A DNA stretch of 33,019 bases from Bacteroidales bacterium (GTDB lineage Bacteria; Bacteroidota; Bacteroidia; Bacteroidales; JAHJDW01): positions 1-33,019 of the forward strand of contig JAQUPB010000014.1 in assembly GCA_029004185.1 (NCBI GenBank), given 5' to 3'. Position numbers and translations under genes: made by a program. Positions 26,648 through 33,019 of the stretch are shown here, piece after piece; within the stretch, counting starts at the first letter, position 1, and each line of letters begins with the position of its first letter. Under the pieces are notes generated by a model that was not told the origin of the DNA, did no database searches, and worked only from the letters and a program-made list of their open reading frames with translations.

Positions 26648-28522
26648 ATGCCACAGATTCACAGATTAAAAGCCGAAAAAATAAAAAACCCTTCTAAAAG
26701 TCCTTTATTAAAGGAAACTGAAAACAAAAACAAATACTACACCTATATTGTTGTTTTTCTTTTTTCATTTATTCTTTACGGAAATACAATAAAAAATGAA
26801 TATGCGCTGGATGATTGCATGGTGATTACAAAAAATGATTTCACGCAAAGCGGAATAAAAGGAATAAAAAACATTTTTTCTTACGATTCCTTTAAAGGAT
26901 TTGACGAAAGATTTCTGAATGGTCTTTCGGGCGGAAGATACAGACCTTTTTCAATTGCCACTTTTGCTGTTGAGCATGAATTTTTCGGGAATAATCCTCA
27001 TATCAGTCATTTCATTAATGTTCTCCTCTATTCATTAACATGTCTTCTTATTTTCATTTTACTTACAAAACTTTTTGAAAAATACCCTCGTCAGAAATGG
27101 CATTCTTCAATTCCGTTTATTGCAACCATTTTGTTTGCCGCTCACCCCATTCATACCGAAGTTGTGGCAAACATAAAAAGCCGTGATGAAATTTTTTCGC
27201 TTTTGTTTTCACTGCTCACATTGTGGTTTATGTGGAAATACCTTGATTCAAAAAGAATCATTCATTTATTTTATAGTTCCGCTTTATTCTTTCTTGCACT
27301 TATTTCAAAAGAAATAGCTGTTGTTTTCATTTTAATAATTCCGCTGACATTTTACTTTTTTACAAATCATTCCTTAAAAGAAATATCGAAATCAATTATT
27401 CCGTTATTATTAATTGCAATTGTATTTATCATCATAAGACAAACCATTATTGACCGGACTTCCACCGATCTTATTAAAATAAAAGATGTTCTGAATGACT
27501 CATTTGCCGAAATGAATTTTAATCAGAAATATGCTACAATAATGTTTACACTCGGTTTATATTTAAAACTTTTATTTTTCCCTCATCCGTTAACATGGGA
27601 TTATTATCCTTATCATATTTCAATTATGGAATGGTCGGATTTTTCTGTATTGTTATCGTTGCTGATATATTTGTTTCTTCTTTTCTTTGCTTTTAGGGGA
27701 TTGAAAAATAAAAATTTCTTTTCTTTTTGTATTTTTTTATATCTCATTCCTTTATCGCTGACTTCAAACATTCTCTTTCCTGTCGGGGTTTTTATGGGCG
27801 AAAGATTTCTTTATGCTTCGTCTCTTGGCTTTACACTTTTAATTTCATATTTAATTGTTATCAAACCAAACATTTTTTTTAAAATAATCTTTAATAAACC
27901 CTTGTTTCTCCTCCTTCCTGTTTTGTTTTTATATTCTTTTAAAACCATTACAAGAAATAATGCGTGGAAAAATGATTTCATGATTCTCCAAACCGATGTC
28001 GAAACATCATACAACAGCGCTAAAAGTAATGCCGAATATGGCTCCGAACTTTTTCATAAAGCTGAAAAAAGTATGGATAAGCAAGAACAAATAAAATATT
28101 ACGATCTGGCTCTTAAACACTGCGAAAAAGCATTTAAAATTGACTCCAATATTCAAAAGGTTAATTATATTCTCGGAGCGGTTTACTGCAAATACAAAAA
28201 CGATTATGAGAAAGCAATCCGCTACCTCAATAATTCCATAATTCTTAATCCGCAGCATTTTAATTCATATAACAATCTTGGTATTGCTTATGGTTCAGTG
28301 GGAAAATACTATAACTCCATTGAAGTTTTTGAAAAAGCTTACAAGTTATCCCCTCAAAATATCGAAGTTTTGAACAATCTTGGAACTACTTATGCTTTTA
28401 TAGGAAAATATGACAAAGCAATTGAGGCATTTGAGAAAGCCCTTGAAATATCGCCCGGCAACGAACAGGTTTTAAATAATATTTCAATAGCCCGTAAGTT
28501 GGCAGAAGAAAAAAGTCATTAG
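26648..28522 (+). CDS. TMTC-like GT-C membrane protein with C-terminal TPR repeats (copy 2)
   Basis: 624 residues, aligning along its length with copy 1, with about two thirds or more identical residues by eye in the membrane part. The loop-1 acidic pair is at Asp55-Asp56 (EYALDDCMVI) and the TMTC segment [16 protein letters not shown] is unchanged. Divergence is highest in the cytosolic N-terminus and the TPR region, and the TPR array extends one helix further (YNNLGIAYGSVGKYYNSIEV, NNLGTTYAFIGKYDKAIEAF). The only ATG lies within a CACAGATTCACAGATT repeat half-copy (residues MPQIHRL come from it), and the stop codon is formed by an AGTCATTAGTCA repeat. It is 2 bases from copy 1, so the pair is co-transcribed. 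Substrates are unknown; sub-functionalisation is possible. Confidence 0.88.
   Translation: MPQIHRLKAEKIKNPSKSPLLKETENKNKYYTYIVVFLFSFILYGNTIKNEYALDDCMVITKNDFTQSGIKGIKNIFSYDSFKGFDERFLNGLSGGRYRPFSIATFAVEHEFFGNNPHISHFINVLLYSLTCLLIFILLTKLFEKYPRQKWHSSIPFIATILFAAHPIHTEVVANIKSRDEIFSLLFSLLTLWFMWKYLDSKRIIHLFYSSALFFLALISKEIAVVFILIIPLTFYFFTNHSLKEISKSIIPLLLIAIVFIIIRQTIIDRTSTDLIKIKDVLNDSFAEMNFNQKYATIMFTLGLYLKLLFFPHPLTWDYYPYHISIMEWSDFSVLLSLLIYLFLLFFAFRGLKNKNFFSFCIFLYLIPLSLTSNILFPVGVFMGERFLYASSLGFTLLISYLIVIKPNIFFKIIFNKPLFLLLPVLFLYSFKTITRNNAWKNDFMILQTDVETSYNSAKSNAEYGSELFHKAEKSMDKQEQIKYYDLALKHCEKAFKIDSNIQKVNYILGAVYCKYKNDYEKAIRYLNNSIILNPQHFNSYNNLGIAYGSVGKYYNSIEVFEKAYKLSPQNIEVLNNLGTTYAFIGKYDKAIEAFEKALEISPGNEQVLNNISIARKLAEEKSH
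26650..26667. repeat. Half-copy of the CACAGATTCACAGAT repeat inside the start of copy 2
   Basis: GCCACAGATTCACAGATT matches the left arm of the palindromes at 12672, 30943 and 31982 exactly or nearly so. No right arm follows within 100 bases. It overlaps the start codon and encodes the first residues of the second TMTC-like protein. Confidence 0.8.
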
Positions 28523-28541
28523 TCAATAGTCACAAGTCATT
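28514..28541. repeat. AGTCATTAGTCAATAGTCA direct repeats at the end of copy 2
   Basis: AGTCATT occurs at 28514-28520 and 28535-28541 with AGTCAAT and AGTCACA between them. The TAG stop of the preceding gene at 28520-28522 lies in the first unit. It resembles the AGTCGTAAGT repeats at 24691 in being a short tandem of AGTC units. Confidence 0.6.
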
Positions 28542-28597
28542 AATAAAGATTCCTTTTTCGATTAACTGTTCTGCGAAACTCCGCGTTTTACTTTGCT

Positions 28598-29040
28598 CCC
28601 GATAGCTGGGGTGATTAATTAAAAGATTTATAAAAAAATTGTTACTTGTCCTTTTTTTCTTGATAAAAAAAGAACGAAAAAAATCAAGGCAAAACGATGC
28701 TTCAACCCACTCTTGAAAATGGAAGAATCATAGGCAAAGTAATGTCCCGATAAAGTATTTTAGAGTTAATTTACGAAAATCTTATAAATTCTTTATCGGG
28801 ACAAACGACAAGCGCCTTTGCCATGATTCTAACCATTTTCAATTCACAGCTCACGCCGGCCCGCCGTTTTGCCTGGCCTACGCGCTATTTCCCTATATGA
28901 AATCCTGCTTGATGAAAAAAATAAAAACCCCGAATTTGATTGTTTTTGTTCAATTCCGAGGTAATTTAATAATAGCAAAACCTCTGCTTGCCCTGTAGAT
29001 ACTTATGTTTTTGTTTTAGCGAATGACCCTAACTATCGGG
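28598..29040. repeat. Gene-free nested inverted-repeat element
   Basis: No reading frame or RNA gene is recognisable between 28523 and 29053. Four colinear pairs of inverted blocks are present: GGCAAAACG (28688) with CGTTTTGCC (28865); TTGAAAATGG (28713) with CCATTTTCAA (28833); AGAATCATAGGCAAAG (28724) with CTTTGCCATGATTCT (28816); TGTCCCGATAAAG (28743) with CTTTATCGGGACA (28791). An outer CCCGATAG (28598) / CTATCGGG (29033) pair brackets the whole. To the right, ACCCCGAATTTGA (28927) and TCAATTCCGAGGT (28950) could form a terminator-like hairpin. It resembles a long-stem non-autonomous element or a structured RNA; no ends or duplication are defined. Confidence 0.65.
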
Positions 29041-29053
29041 ACTGCAAGAAATT

Positions 29054-29695
29054 TTATTTCTTCAACGACAGATAATACCTGCAAAATTTCTTTAATTCGC
29101 ATTCTTCGCATTTGGGTTTTCTGGCAATGCACACATATCTGCCGTGCAAAATAAGCCAGTGGTGAGCAAGCGTTAATTTGTCCTGCGGAATGTTTTTTAC
29201 AAGTTGTTTCTCTGTTTCAAGAGGATTTGCGGCATCAGTTGTTAAACCAATTCTCGCCGACACCCTGAAAACATGAGTATCAACAGGCATTGCGGGTTTT
29301 TTAAAAGCAACGGCAAGAACTACATTTGCACTTTTTCTTCCAACGCCGGGAAGTTTTTGCAACTCGTCAATATCTGATGGCACTATTCCGTTAAAGTCAG
29401 ACACGAGCATTTTTGCCATTCCTGATAAATAAATTGCCTTACTGTTAGGGTATGAGCAGGATTTTATCAATTTAAAAATATCCGCTTGTGTTGCTTTTGC
29501 AAGTTTTTCTGCAGTAGGATATTTTTTAAATAATGCAGGAGTAATCATATTAACCCGCTTATCGGTACATTGAGCCGATAAAATAACAGCAACAAGCAGC
29601 TCATATGGGTTTACATATTCAAGTTCGGTTTCGGCTTCGGGCAGATGCTTTGAAAAGTAGTCAATAAATTTTTTATAAAGTTCTTTCTTCTGCAT
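29054..29695 (-). CDS. nth: Endonuclease III
   Basis: 213 residues from the ATG at 29695. A TTG nine codons upstream would also be in frame but the ATG gives the normal length. This bifunctional DNA glycosylase/AP lyase removes oxidised pyrimidines. The helix-hairpin-helix LPGVGRKSANVVLAV carries the catalytic Lys121, and VDTHVFRVSARIGL carries Asp139. The C-terminal 4Fe-4S cluster ligands are Cys189, Cys196, Cys199 and Cys205 (C-X6-C-X2-C-X5-C, in VCIARKPKCEECELKKFC). All key residues are intact. It has no close neighbour on its strand; a hairpin repeat lies just upstream. Confidence 0.96.
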   Translation of the reverse strand: MQKKELYKKFIDYFSKHLPEAETELEYVNPYELLVAVILSAQCTDKRVNMITPALFKKYPTAEKLAKATQADIFKLIKSCSYPNSKAIYLSGMAKMLVSDFNGIVPSDIDELQKLPGVGRKSANVVLAVAFKKPAMPVDTHVFRVSARIGLTTDAANPLETEKQLVKNIPQDKLTLAHHWLILHGRYVCIARKPKCEECELKKFCRYYLSLKK

Positions 29696-29730
29696 ATAAA
29701 AAGTAATAAATGGATCTTTCAAAAATAAAA

Positions 29731-29780
29731 AAGTATAAGATACAAAGTACTAATAAAATCATACTTTATGTCTCATACTT
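29731..29780. repeat. Imperfect hairpin repeat upstream of nth
   Basis: Arms AAGTATAAGATACAAAGTA (29731-29749) and TACTTTATGTCTCATACTT (29762-29780) pair with three mismatches across a 12-base loop. It lies between nth and the 88-residue gene on the same strand and may terminate the latter or be another dispersed repeat. Confidence 0.65.
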
Positions 29781-29802
29781 CTTAATATTAATCACCCTGC
29801 AA

Positions 29803-30069
29803 TCAATTCATAACATATTCCACATTATGAAAATTGTCAAGTTTAACAACCTTCAGTGCTTTCGAAAAAGCAAGAATGTTTGAAATTACGTTATCACCGG
29901 GAGATATTTGGGAGTCGTCAAGCAATTTTTTGGTTTTCCTGAAAGACCTGCATTGTTTTCTTAAAAAACCGTCTTCTTTTATTGCTTGTGTTAATTCTTT
30001 TTTATCAGTTTCGCTTGTTTCGTTGTATGTGTAAAGAATTAAATCATTAAGGGTAAATGTTTTCTTCAT
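29803..30069 (-). CDS. Small conserved-type hypothetical protein
   Basis: 88 residues, no signal peptide or membrane segment. The pattern FTLNDLILYTYNETSETDKK followed by KKLLDDSQISPGDNVISNIL resembles small Bacteroidota proteins whose N-terminal half looks like the cytosolic segment of anti-sigma factors (a Leu-rich helix, Tyr, then a charged helix), but no membrane anchor follows. Function is unknown. It is divergent from pyrH with 131 bases between starts and is followed by nth, so nth and this gene could be co-transcribed. The coding character is supported by the conserved-looking pattern and clean ATG; the family assignment is from memory only. Confidence 0.65.
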   Translation of the reverse strand: MKKTFTLNDLILYTYNETSETDKKELTQAIKEDGFLRKQCRSFRKTKKLLDDSQISPGDNVISNILAFSKALKVVKLDNFHNVEYVMN

Positions 30070-30165
30070 AGATAATTTTAAGTTAATAATAATTTTATAT
30101 CATTAAAACGACATATTGTTTTTAATATTGTATAATTTTGAATAAAATTTTTTAAATTCTTTTTG

Positions 30166-30173
30166 TAATTTTG
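30166..30173 (+). promoter_or_regulatory. -7 element of pyrH
   Basis: TAATTTTG matches TAnnTTTG. It overlaps an in-frame TTG at 30171, which therefore cannot be the translation start; the ATG at 30201 gives a leader of about 20 bases. A -33 TTTG is present at 30137-30140 but is farther than usual. Confidence 0.5.
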
Positions 30174-30200
30174 CCAGATAACAAATCTATTAAGGATAAT

Positions 30201-30908
30201 ATGAAATATAAGCGGATTCTTTTAAAATTAAGCGGAGAAGCGTTGATGGGAAGCAATCAGGCAGGCATCGACCCCAAAATAATCGGTGAATACTGCGAAG
30301 AAATTAAGTCCATTGTTGCCGAAGGGACTCAGCTTGGGATTGTAGTTGGCGGAGGCAATATTTTCAGGGGGTTAAAAGGCATAAGCGAAGGATTTGACCG
30401 CGTGCAGGGAGATTACATGGGCATGCTGGCGACTATTATTAACAGTCTGGCTCTTCAGTCGGTTCTGGAAAAAAACAATATAAAGACCAAAATTTTATCG
30501 GGCATTTCGATAGAACCTGTTTGCAAAACCATGAACAGGAGATTGGCAATGAAGTATCTCAACAGCGGTTATGTTGTAATTATGAGCGGGGGAACAGGGA
30601 ATCCTTATTTTACAACAGACACGGCAGCTGCCTTGCGTGCCGCAGAGATTAAAGCCGAAGTCATTCTTAAGGGCACCAGGGTGGATGGAGTTTATTCTGC
30701 CGACCCCGAAAAGGACAAAAATGCCGTAAAATTCGAAAACCTGACTTTCACCGAAGCAATTGATAAAAAACTTGGTATAATGGATTTAACTGCATTTACA
30801 TTTTGCAGGGAAAATAAAATCCCAATTATTGTTTTTAATATGAATGTAAAAGGTAATCTGAAAAAAATTGTTAACGGTGATAAAATTGGAACATTAGTAA
30901 CAAATTAA
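30201..30908 (+). CDS. pyrH: UMP kinase
   Basis: 235 residues from the ATG at 30201, the normal length; a frame ten codons longer would begin at a TTG within the promoter. This hexameric cytosolic amino-acid-kinase-fold enzyme phosphorylates UMP to UDP. Motifs: YKRILLKLSGEALMG (phosphate loop), VVGGGNIFRG (UMP site), MSGGTGNPYFTTDTAAALRA (substrate and nucleotide loop), KGTRVDGVYSADPEKD. Nothing missing. In many genomes pyrH precedes frr; here a hairpin repeat and a 2TM-domain gene lie between them, so the conserved pair has been spread apart. Confidence 0.96.
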   Translation: MKYKRILLKLSGEALMGSNQAGIDPKIIGEYCEEIKSIVAEGTQLGIVVGGGNIFRGLKGISEGFDRVQGDYMGMLATIINSLALQSVLEKNNIKTKILSGISIEPVCKTMNRRLAMKYLNSGYVVIMSGGTGNPYFTTDTAAALRAAEIKAEVILKGTRVDGVYSADPEKDKNAVKFENLTFTEAIDKKLGIMDLTAFTFCRENKIPIIVFNMNVKGNLKKIVNGDKIGTLVTN

Positions 30909-30942
30909 TATTAATCTGTTTTGTATGGATAAAAATAAAAAA

Positions 30943-31057
30943 GCCACAGATTCACAGATTAAATTTTTACTTAAATATTATTTAGAATTAACAGTTAATT
31001 TCAGTGAAAGTTTATTAATTACAAAAAGAGTATTTTTATAATCTGTGAATCTGTGGC
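30943..31057. repeat. CACAGATTCACAGAT-family palindrome with long spacer
   Basis: Left arm GCCACAGATTCACAGATT (30943-30960) is a perfect inverted match to AATCTGTGAATCTGTGGC (31040-31057), but the intervening AT-rich spacer is 79 bases, much longer than in the other copies. It lies between pyrH and the 2TM gene. Confidence 0.85.
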
Positions 31058-31107
31058 AATTTTAATTCCATAAAATATTCGTTTTAGAACTATAATTTTT
31101 TAAGAAT

Positions 31108-31395
31108 ATGGAAAATACTGAAGACAAAAACAAGGAACTTTGGGAACTTGCGCAGGCACGTGCAGGTTTTAAAGTGCATTTAACAGTTTACATTCTTGTA
31201 AATCTTTTTCTCTGGGCTGTTTGGTATTTTACAACAATAATAACAGAAGAAAAAACCTTTTCGTACTGGCCTGTTTATCCGATGCTTGGATGGGGAATCG
31301 GTTTGCTGTTTCACTATATGAGAGTATATCACTGGACCATTAACTGGACTGAAAAGGAATATCAGAAGCTCATTAAAAAACAAAATAAAAATTAA
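31108..31395 (+). CDS. 2TM domain-containing protein
   Basis: 95 residues. The pattern ELAQARAGFKVHLTVYILVNLFLWAVWYF (first membrane helix with conserved His and Asn) then WPVYPMLGWGIGLLFHYMRVY (second helix) and a charged C-terminus (EYQKLIKKQ) is the 2TM domain family, which occurs as small proteins or fused to histidine kinases in Bacteroidota. Its role is unknown; it is an inner-membrane protein. It lies 20 bases upstream of frr on the same strand and is likely co-transcribed with it. Confidence 0.9.
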   Translation: MENTEDKNKELWELAQARAGFKVHLTVYILVNLFLWAVWYFTTIITEEKTFSYWPVYPMLGWGIGLLFHYMRVYHWTINWTEKEYQKLIKKQNKN

Positions 31396-31415
31396 CTTCT
31401 AAAAACAACAAACCT

Positions 31416-31979
31416 ATGAGTGAGCAAGCCAAACAATGCATAGACCAAACCAAGAATCAGATGCAGGCGGCAATTACGCATCTTGAAAAAGAACTTATGA
31501 AAGTACGTGCAGGAAAAGCATCTCCGCAAATGCTCGATTCCATTCTTGTTGACTATTACGGAACAATGACTCCGCTGAATCAGATTGCAAACATAAGCAC
31601 TCCTGATGCTAAAACAATTGTCGTTCAGCCATGGGATAAGTCGGTGCTTCCGGTGATAGAAAAAACAATTCTGAATGCAAACCTGGGTTTTAATCCCAAA
31701 AACGACGGCATGGTTTTGCGAATTACCGTTCCCACACCAACCGAAGAAAGAAGAAAAGAGCTTGTAAAAAAAGCAAAAACAGAAGCTGAAAATGCAAAAG
31801 TTACAGTAAGAAATATAAGAAGAGACATGAATGAAGTTGTAAAAAAGTTACAAAAAAGCGGATTACCGGAAGATGTTGCAAAAAATACCGAAAACGAAAT
31901 TCAAAATCTTACCAATAATTACACTGCCAAAATCGAACAGGTCTTGTCTATTAAAGAGAAAGACATTATGACGGTTTGA
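31416..31979 (+). CDS. frr: Ribosome recycling factor
   Basis: 187 residues, normal length. With EF-G it splits the post-termination ribosome. Conserved stretches: AAITHLEKELMKVRAGKASP, LDSILVDYYGTMTPLNQIAN, TIVVQPWDKSVLPVIEK, VLRITVPTPTEERRKELVKK, VRNIRRDMN. It follows the 2TM gene by 20 bases, and a perfect-stem hairpin begins 2 bases after its stop. No unusual residues. Confidence 0.97.
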   Translation: MSEQAKQCIDQTKNQMQAAITHLEKELMKVRAGKASPQMLDSILVDYYGTMTPLNQIANISTPDAKTIVVQPWDKSVLPVIEKTILNANLGFNPKNDGMVLRITVPTPTEERRKELVKKAKTEAENAKVTVRNIRRDMNEVVKKLQKSGLPEDVAKNTENEIQNLTNNYTAKIEQVLSIKEKDIMTV

Positions 31980-31981
31980 AA

Positions 31982-32046
31982 AAAATAGCCACAGATTCAC
32001 AGATTTTAAAAATGTTTTTAAAATCTGTGAATCTGTGGCTATTTTA
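31982..32046. terminator. CACAGATTCACAGAT-family perfect hairpin, bidirectional terminator of frr and the radical SAM gene
   Basis: The arms are perfectly complementary from AAAATAGCCACAG (from 31982) to CTGTGGCTATTTT (to 32046), about 31 bases each with a 2-3 base centre. The hairpin has A-runs before and T-runs after the stem, and lies between the converging frr (stop 31979) and radical SAM (stop 32066) genes, so it can terminate both. It is the most perfect copy of the family in the window. Confidence 0.85.
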
Positions 32047-32065
32047 TTTTTTTACTAAACAAAAT

Positions 32066-33019
32066 TTATTCCGTACAATTCCCACAAATACCAATCGTTT
32101 TTCGTGAAGTAAGAATATTTTTTCTGAATTCTTTATAAGATTTGCTGTTCCAGATTTCTTTAAAAGTATTTTCTTTCAAATTACCCGATTTATATTCGGC
32201 ATCTTTGTCAAAGCAACAGGGAAGTACTCTTCCATCCCAAGTTACGACAGGATTTGTCCACAGGCGAAAACATTTATTTCTTAGTTTATTTTTTATGAAA
32301 TATTTTTCTCCAACTTTCTTGTATCTGGAGTATTTTTCATTTGAAGGGATTAAAATATTTCCTTTTTCAAAATCGTAAATCTGTGCCGATTTAAATTCGA
32401 GCTTGTTGACATTCAGCTTTTTAGCTAAGTTTTTTATTTCACTTATCTCATTTTCGTTATGGCTAAAAACAAGAAACTGCAAAACAACGAAAGGATTTTT
32501 TCTTTTGAGTTCATTTTTGACTTTTACAATATTTTCAATTCCTTCAATTACTTTTTCAAGTGAACCGCCTTTACGATAAGCCGAATAAGATTTCTGTGTT
32601 GTTCCATCAAGGGAAATAATAATTTTATCCAAATCAGATTCTATTGTTTTAGCAGCATTTTCTTTTGATAAAAAATGTCCGTTTGTTGAAATTGTAACAA
32701 GCATTTTTTTCTCCGAAGCGTATTTTATTAATTCGAAAATTTTTGGATGGGAATACGGTTCGCCCTGAAAATGAAGAGTAAGATAAATTATTTTTTTATG
32801 AATTTCATCAATTATTTTTTTATACAAATTTAAATCAATATATCCTTTTTCTCTTGTAAGCAAATCCGAACCGCTGGGACATTCGTGACATTTCAGGTTG
32901 CAATAATTTGTCGGCTCAATTGTAATGCTTGCAGGAAAACCAATATTTACGGGCTTTTTAAAAAGAGAAGAAATGAAGTAAGAAAGTAAGTTTGCAGATA
33001 AATTCAGGAATCTTTGAAA
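32066..33019 (-). CDS. Radical SAM/SPASM domain protein, 5' end beyond window
   Basis: The frame is open from the stop at 32066 to the window edge, 317 residues visible, start outside. Visible residues 40-47 (CNLKCHEC, from about 32902 to 32879 on the minus strand) are the CxxxCxxC cluster motif of radical SAM enzymes, preceded by GFPASITIEPTNY. Reading on: YLTLHFQGEPYSHP (equivalent of the GGEP SAM-binding motif), VTISTNGHFL, KIIISLDGTTQKSYSAYRKGG, and a C-terminal SPASM-like Cys cluster (TWDGRVLPCCFD, FKEIWNSKSYKEFR, ICGNC). The architecture is that of SPASM enzymes that act on peptides or other substrates, or of MoaA-like relatives. The substrate is not deducible. A start at the in-frame TTG at 32863 would delete the cluster motif and is wrong. 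Confidence 0.9.
   Translation of the reverse strand, partial: FQRFLNLSANLLSYFISSLFKKPVNIGFPASITIEPTNYCNLKCHECPSGSDLLTREKGYIDLNLYKKIIDEIHKKIIYLTLHFQGEPYSHPKIFELIKYASEKKMLVTISTNGHFLSKENAAKTIESDLDKIIISLDGTTQKSYSAYRKGGSLEKVIEGIENIVKVKNELKRKNPFVVLQFLVFSHNENEISEIKNLAKKLNVNKLEFKSAQIYDFEKGNILIPSNEKYSRYKKVGEKYFIKNKLRNKCFRLWTNPVVTWDGRVLPCCFDKDAEYKSGNLKENTFKEIWNSKSYKEFRKNILTSRKTIGICGNCTE

Noticed and set aside
28523-29053. Possible tRNA, small protein gene or CRISPR in the longest gap
   Set aside because: No cloverleaf-like pairing with a T-loop sequence, no sustained reading frame, and no regularly spaced direct repeats; only the nested inverted blocks are seen.
30070-30130. ECF-type promoter for the 88-residue gene (ATGTCG on the minus strand)
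   Set aside because: A GTC is present but no CAACC lies 16 bases upstream.
30171-30200. Ten-residue longer PyrH starting at TTG
   Set aside because: The TTG is within the TAATTTTG promoter element; the ATG at 30201 gives the standard protein.

Overview
The window reads as an AT-rich chromosomal segment from a member of the Bacteroidota. Four things support this. A secreted protease ends in a type IX secretion (T9SS) sorting domain. Several genes are preceded by the TAnnTTTG -7 promoter element. SerA is of the lysine-type found in this phylum. The gene repertoire is also typical: ECF sigma factor plus FecR-unlike anti-sigma, DUF4097/DUF2807 surface beta-solenoids, a 2TM-domain protein, and a CarboxypepD_reg-like protein. 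There are no rRNA, tRNA or CRISPR loci that I can see. The lineage below phylum is not determinable by eye.

Layout. 1-1124: an ECF sigma factor with an Asp-rich tail and, downstream of it, the start of a secreted CarboxypepD_reg-domain protein (minus strand). 1245-11322: housekeeping genes gap (plus), then a hypothetical membrane-anchored protein, lnt, pheT, a GT-C-like membrane protein and recG (minus). 11571-15503: serine biosynthesis cluster serC-serA-DUF1015, interrupted by a GxxExxY gene bracketed by inverted repeats. 15586-20067: an ECF sigma / anti-sigma / DUF4097 operon followed by a second operon (DUF2807 lipoprotein and two small outer-membrane-type proteins). 20137-24678: a T9SS-secreted papain-like protease carrying a chagasin-like inhibitor domain, and a CstA transporter (minus). 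24792-28522: a tandem pair of TMTC-like GT-C/TPR membrane proteins. 28523-29053: a gene-free stretch occupied by a nested inverted-repeat element. 29054-33019: nth, a small hypothetical, pyrH, a 2TM protein, frr, and a radical SAM/SPASM protein cut by the window edge.

How parts work together. Three promoter-like sites with the same CAACC-N16-GTC architecture lie upstream of the first sigma gene, the second sigma gene and the DUF2807 operon. This suggests an autoregulated ECF envelope regulon. Several dispersed repeat families fill the intergenic spaces. One (CGCAAAG-rich) forms the terminal inverted repeats of the GxxExxY cassette and also occurs as gene-less elements. Another (CACAGATTCACAGAT palindrome) occurs as four hairpins and one half-copy, and the half-copy supplies the start codon and first residues of a TMTC paralogue.

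Several start codons were moved downstream of the longest reading frame because the upstream extension runs through a repeat or promoter (lnt, cstA, nth, pyrH, the second sigma factor) or, for the protease, because a signal peptide begins internally. The radical SAM frame was extended upstream to the window edge because its CxxxCxxC motif lies there.
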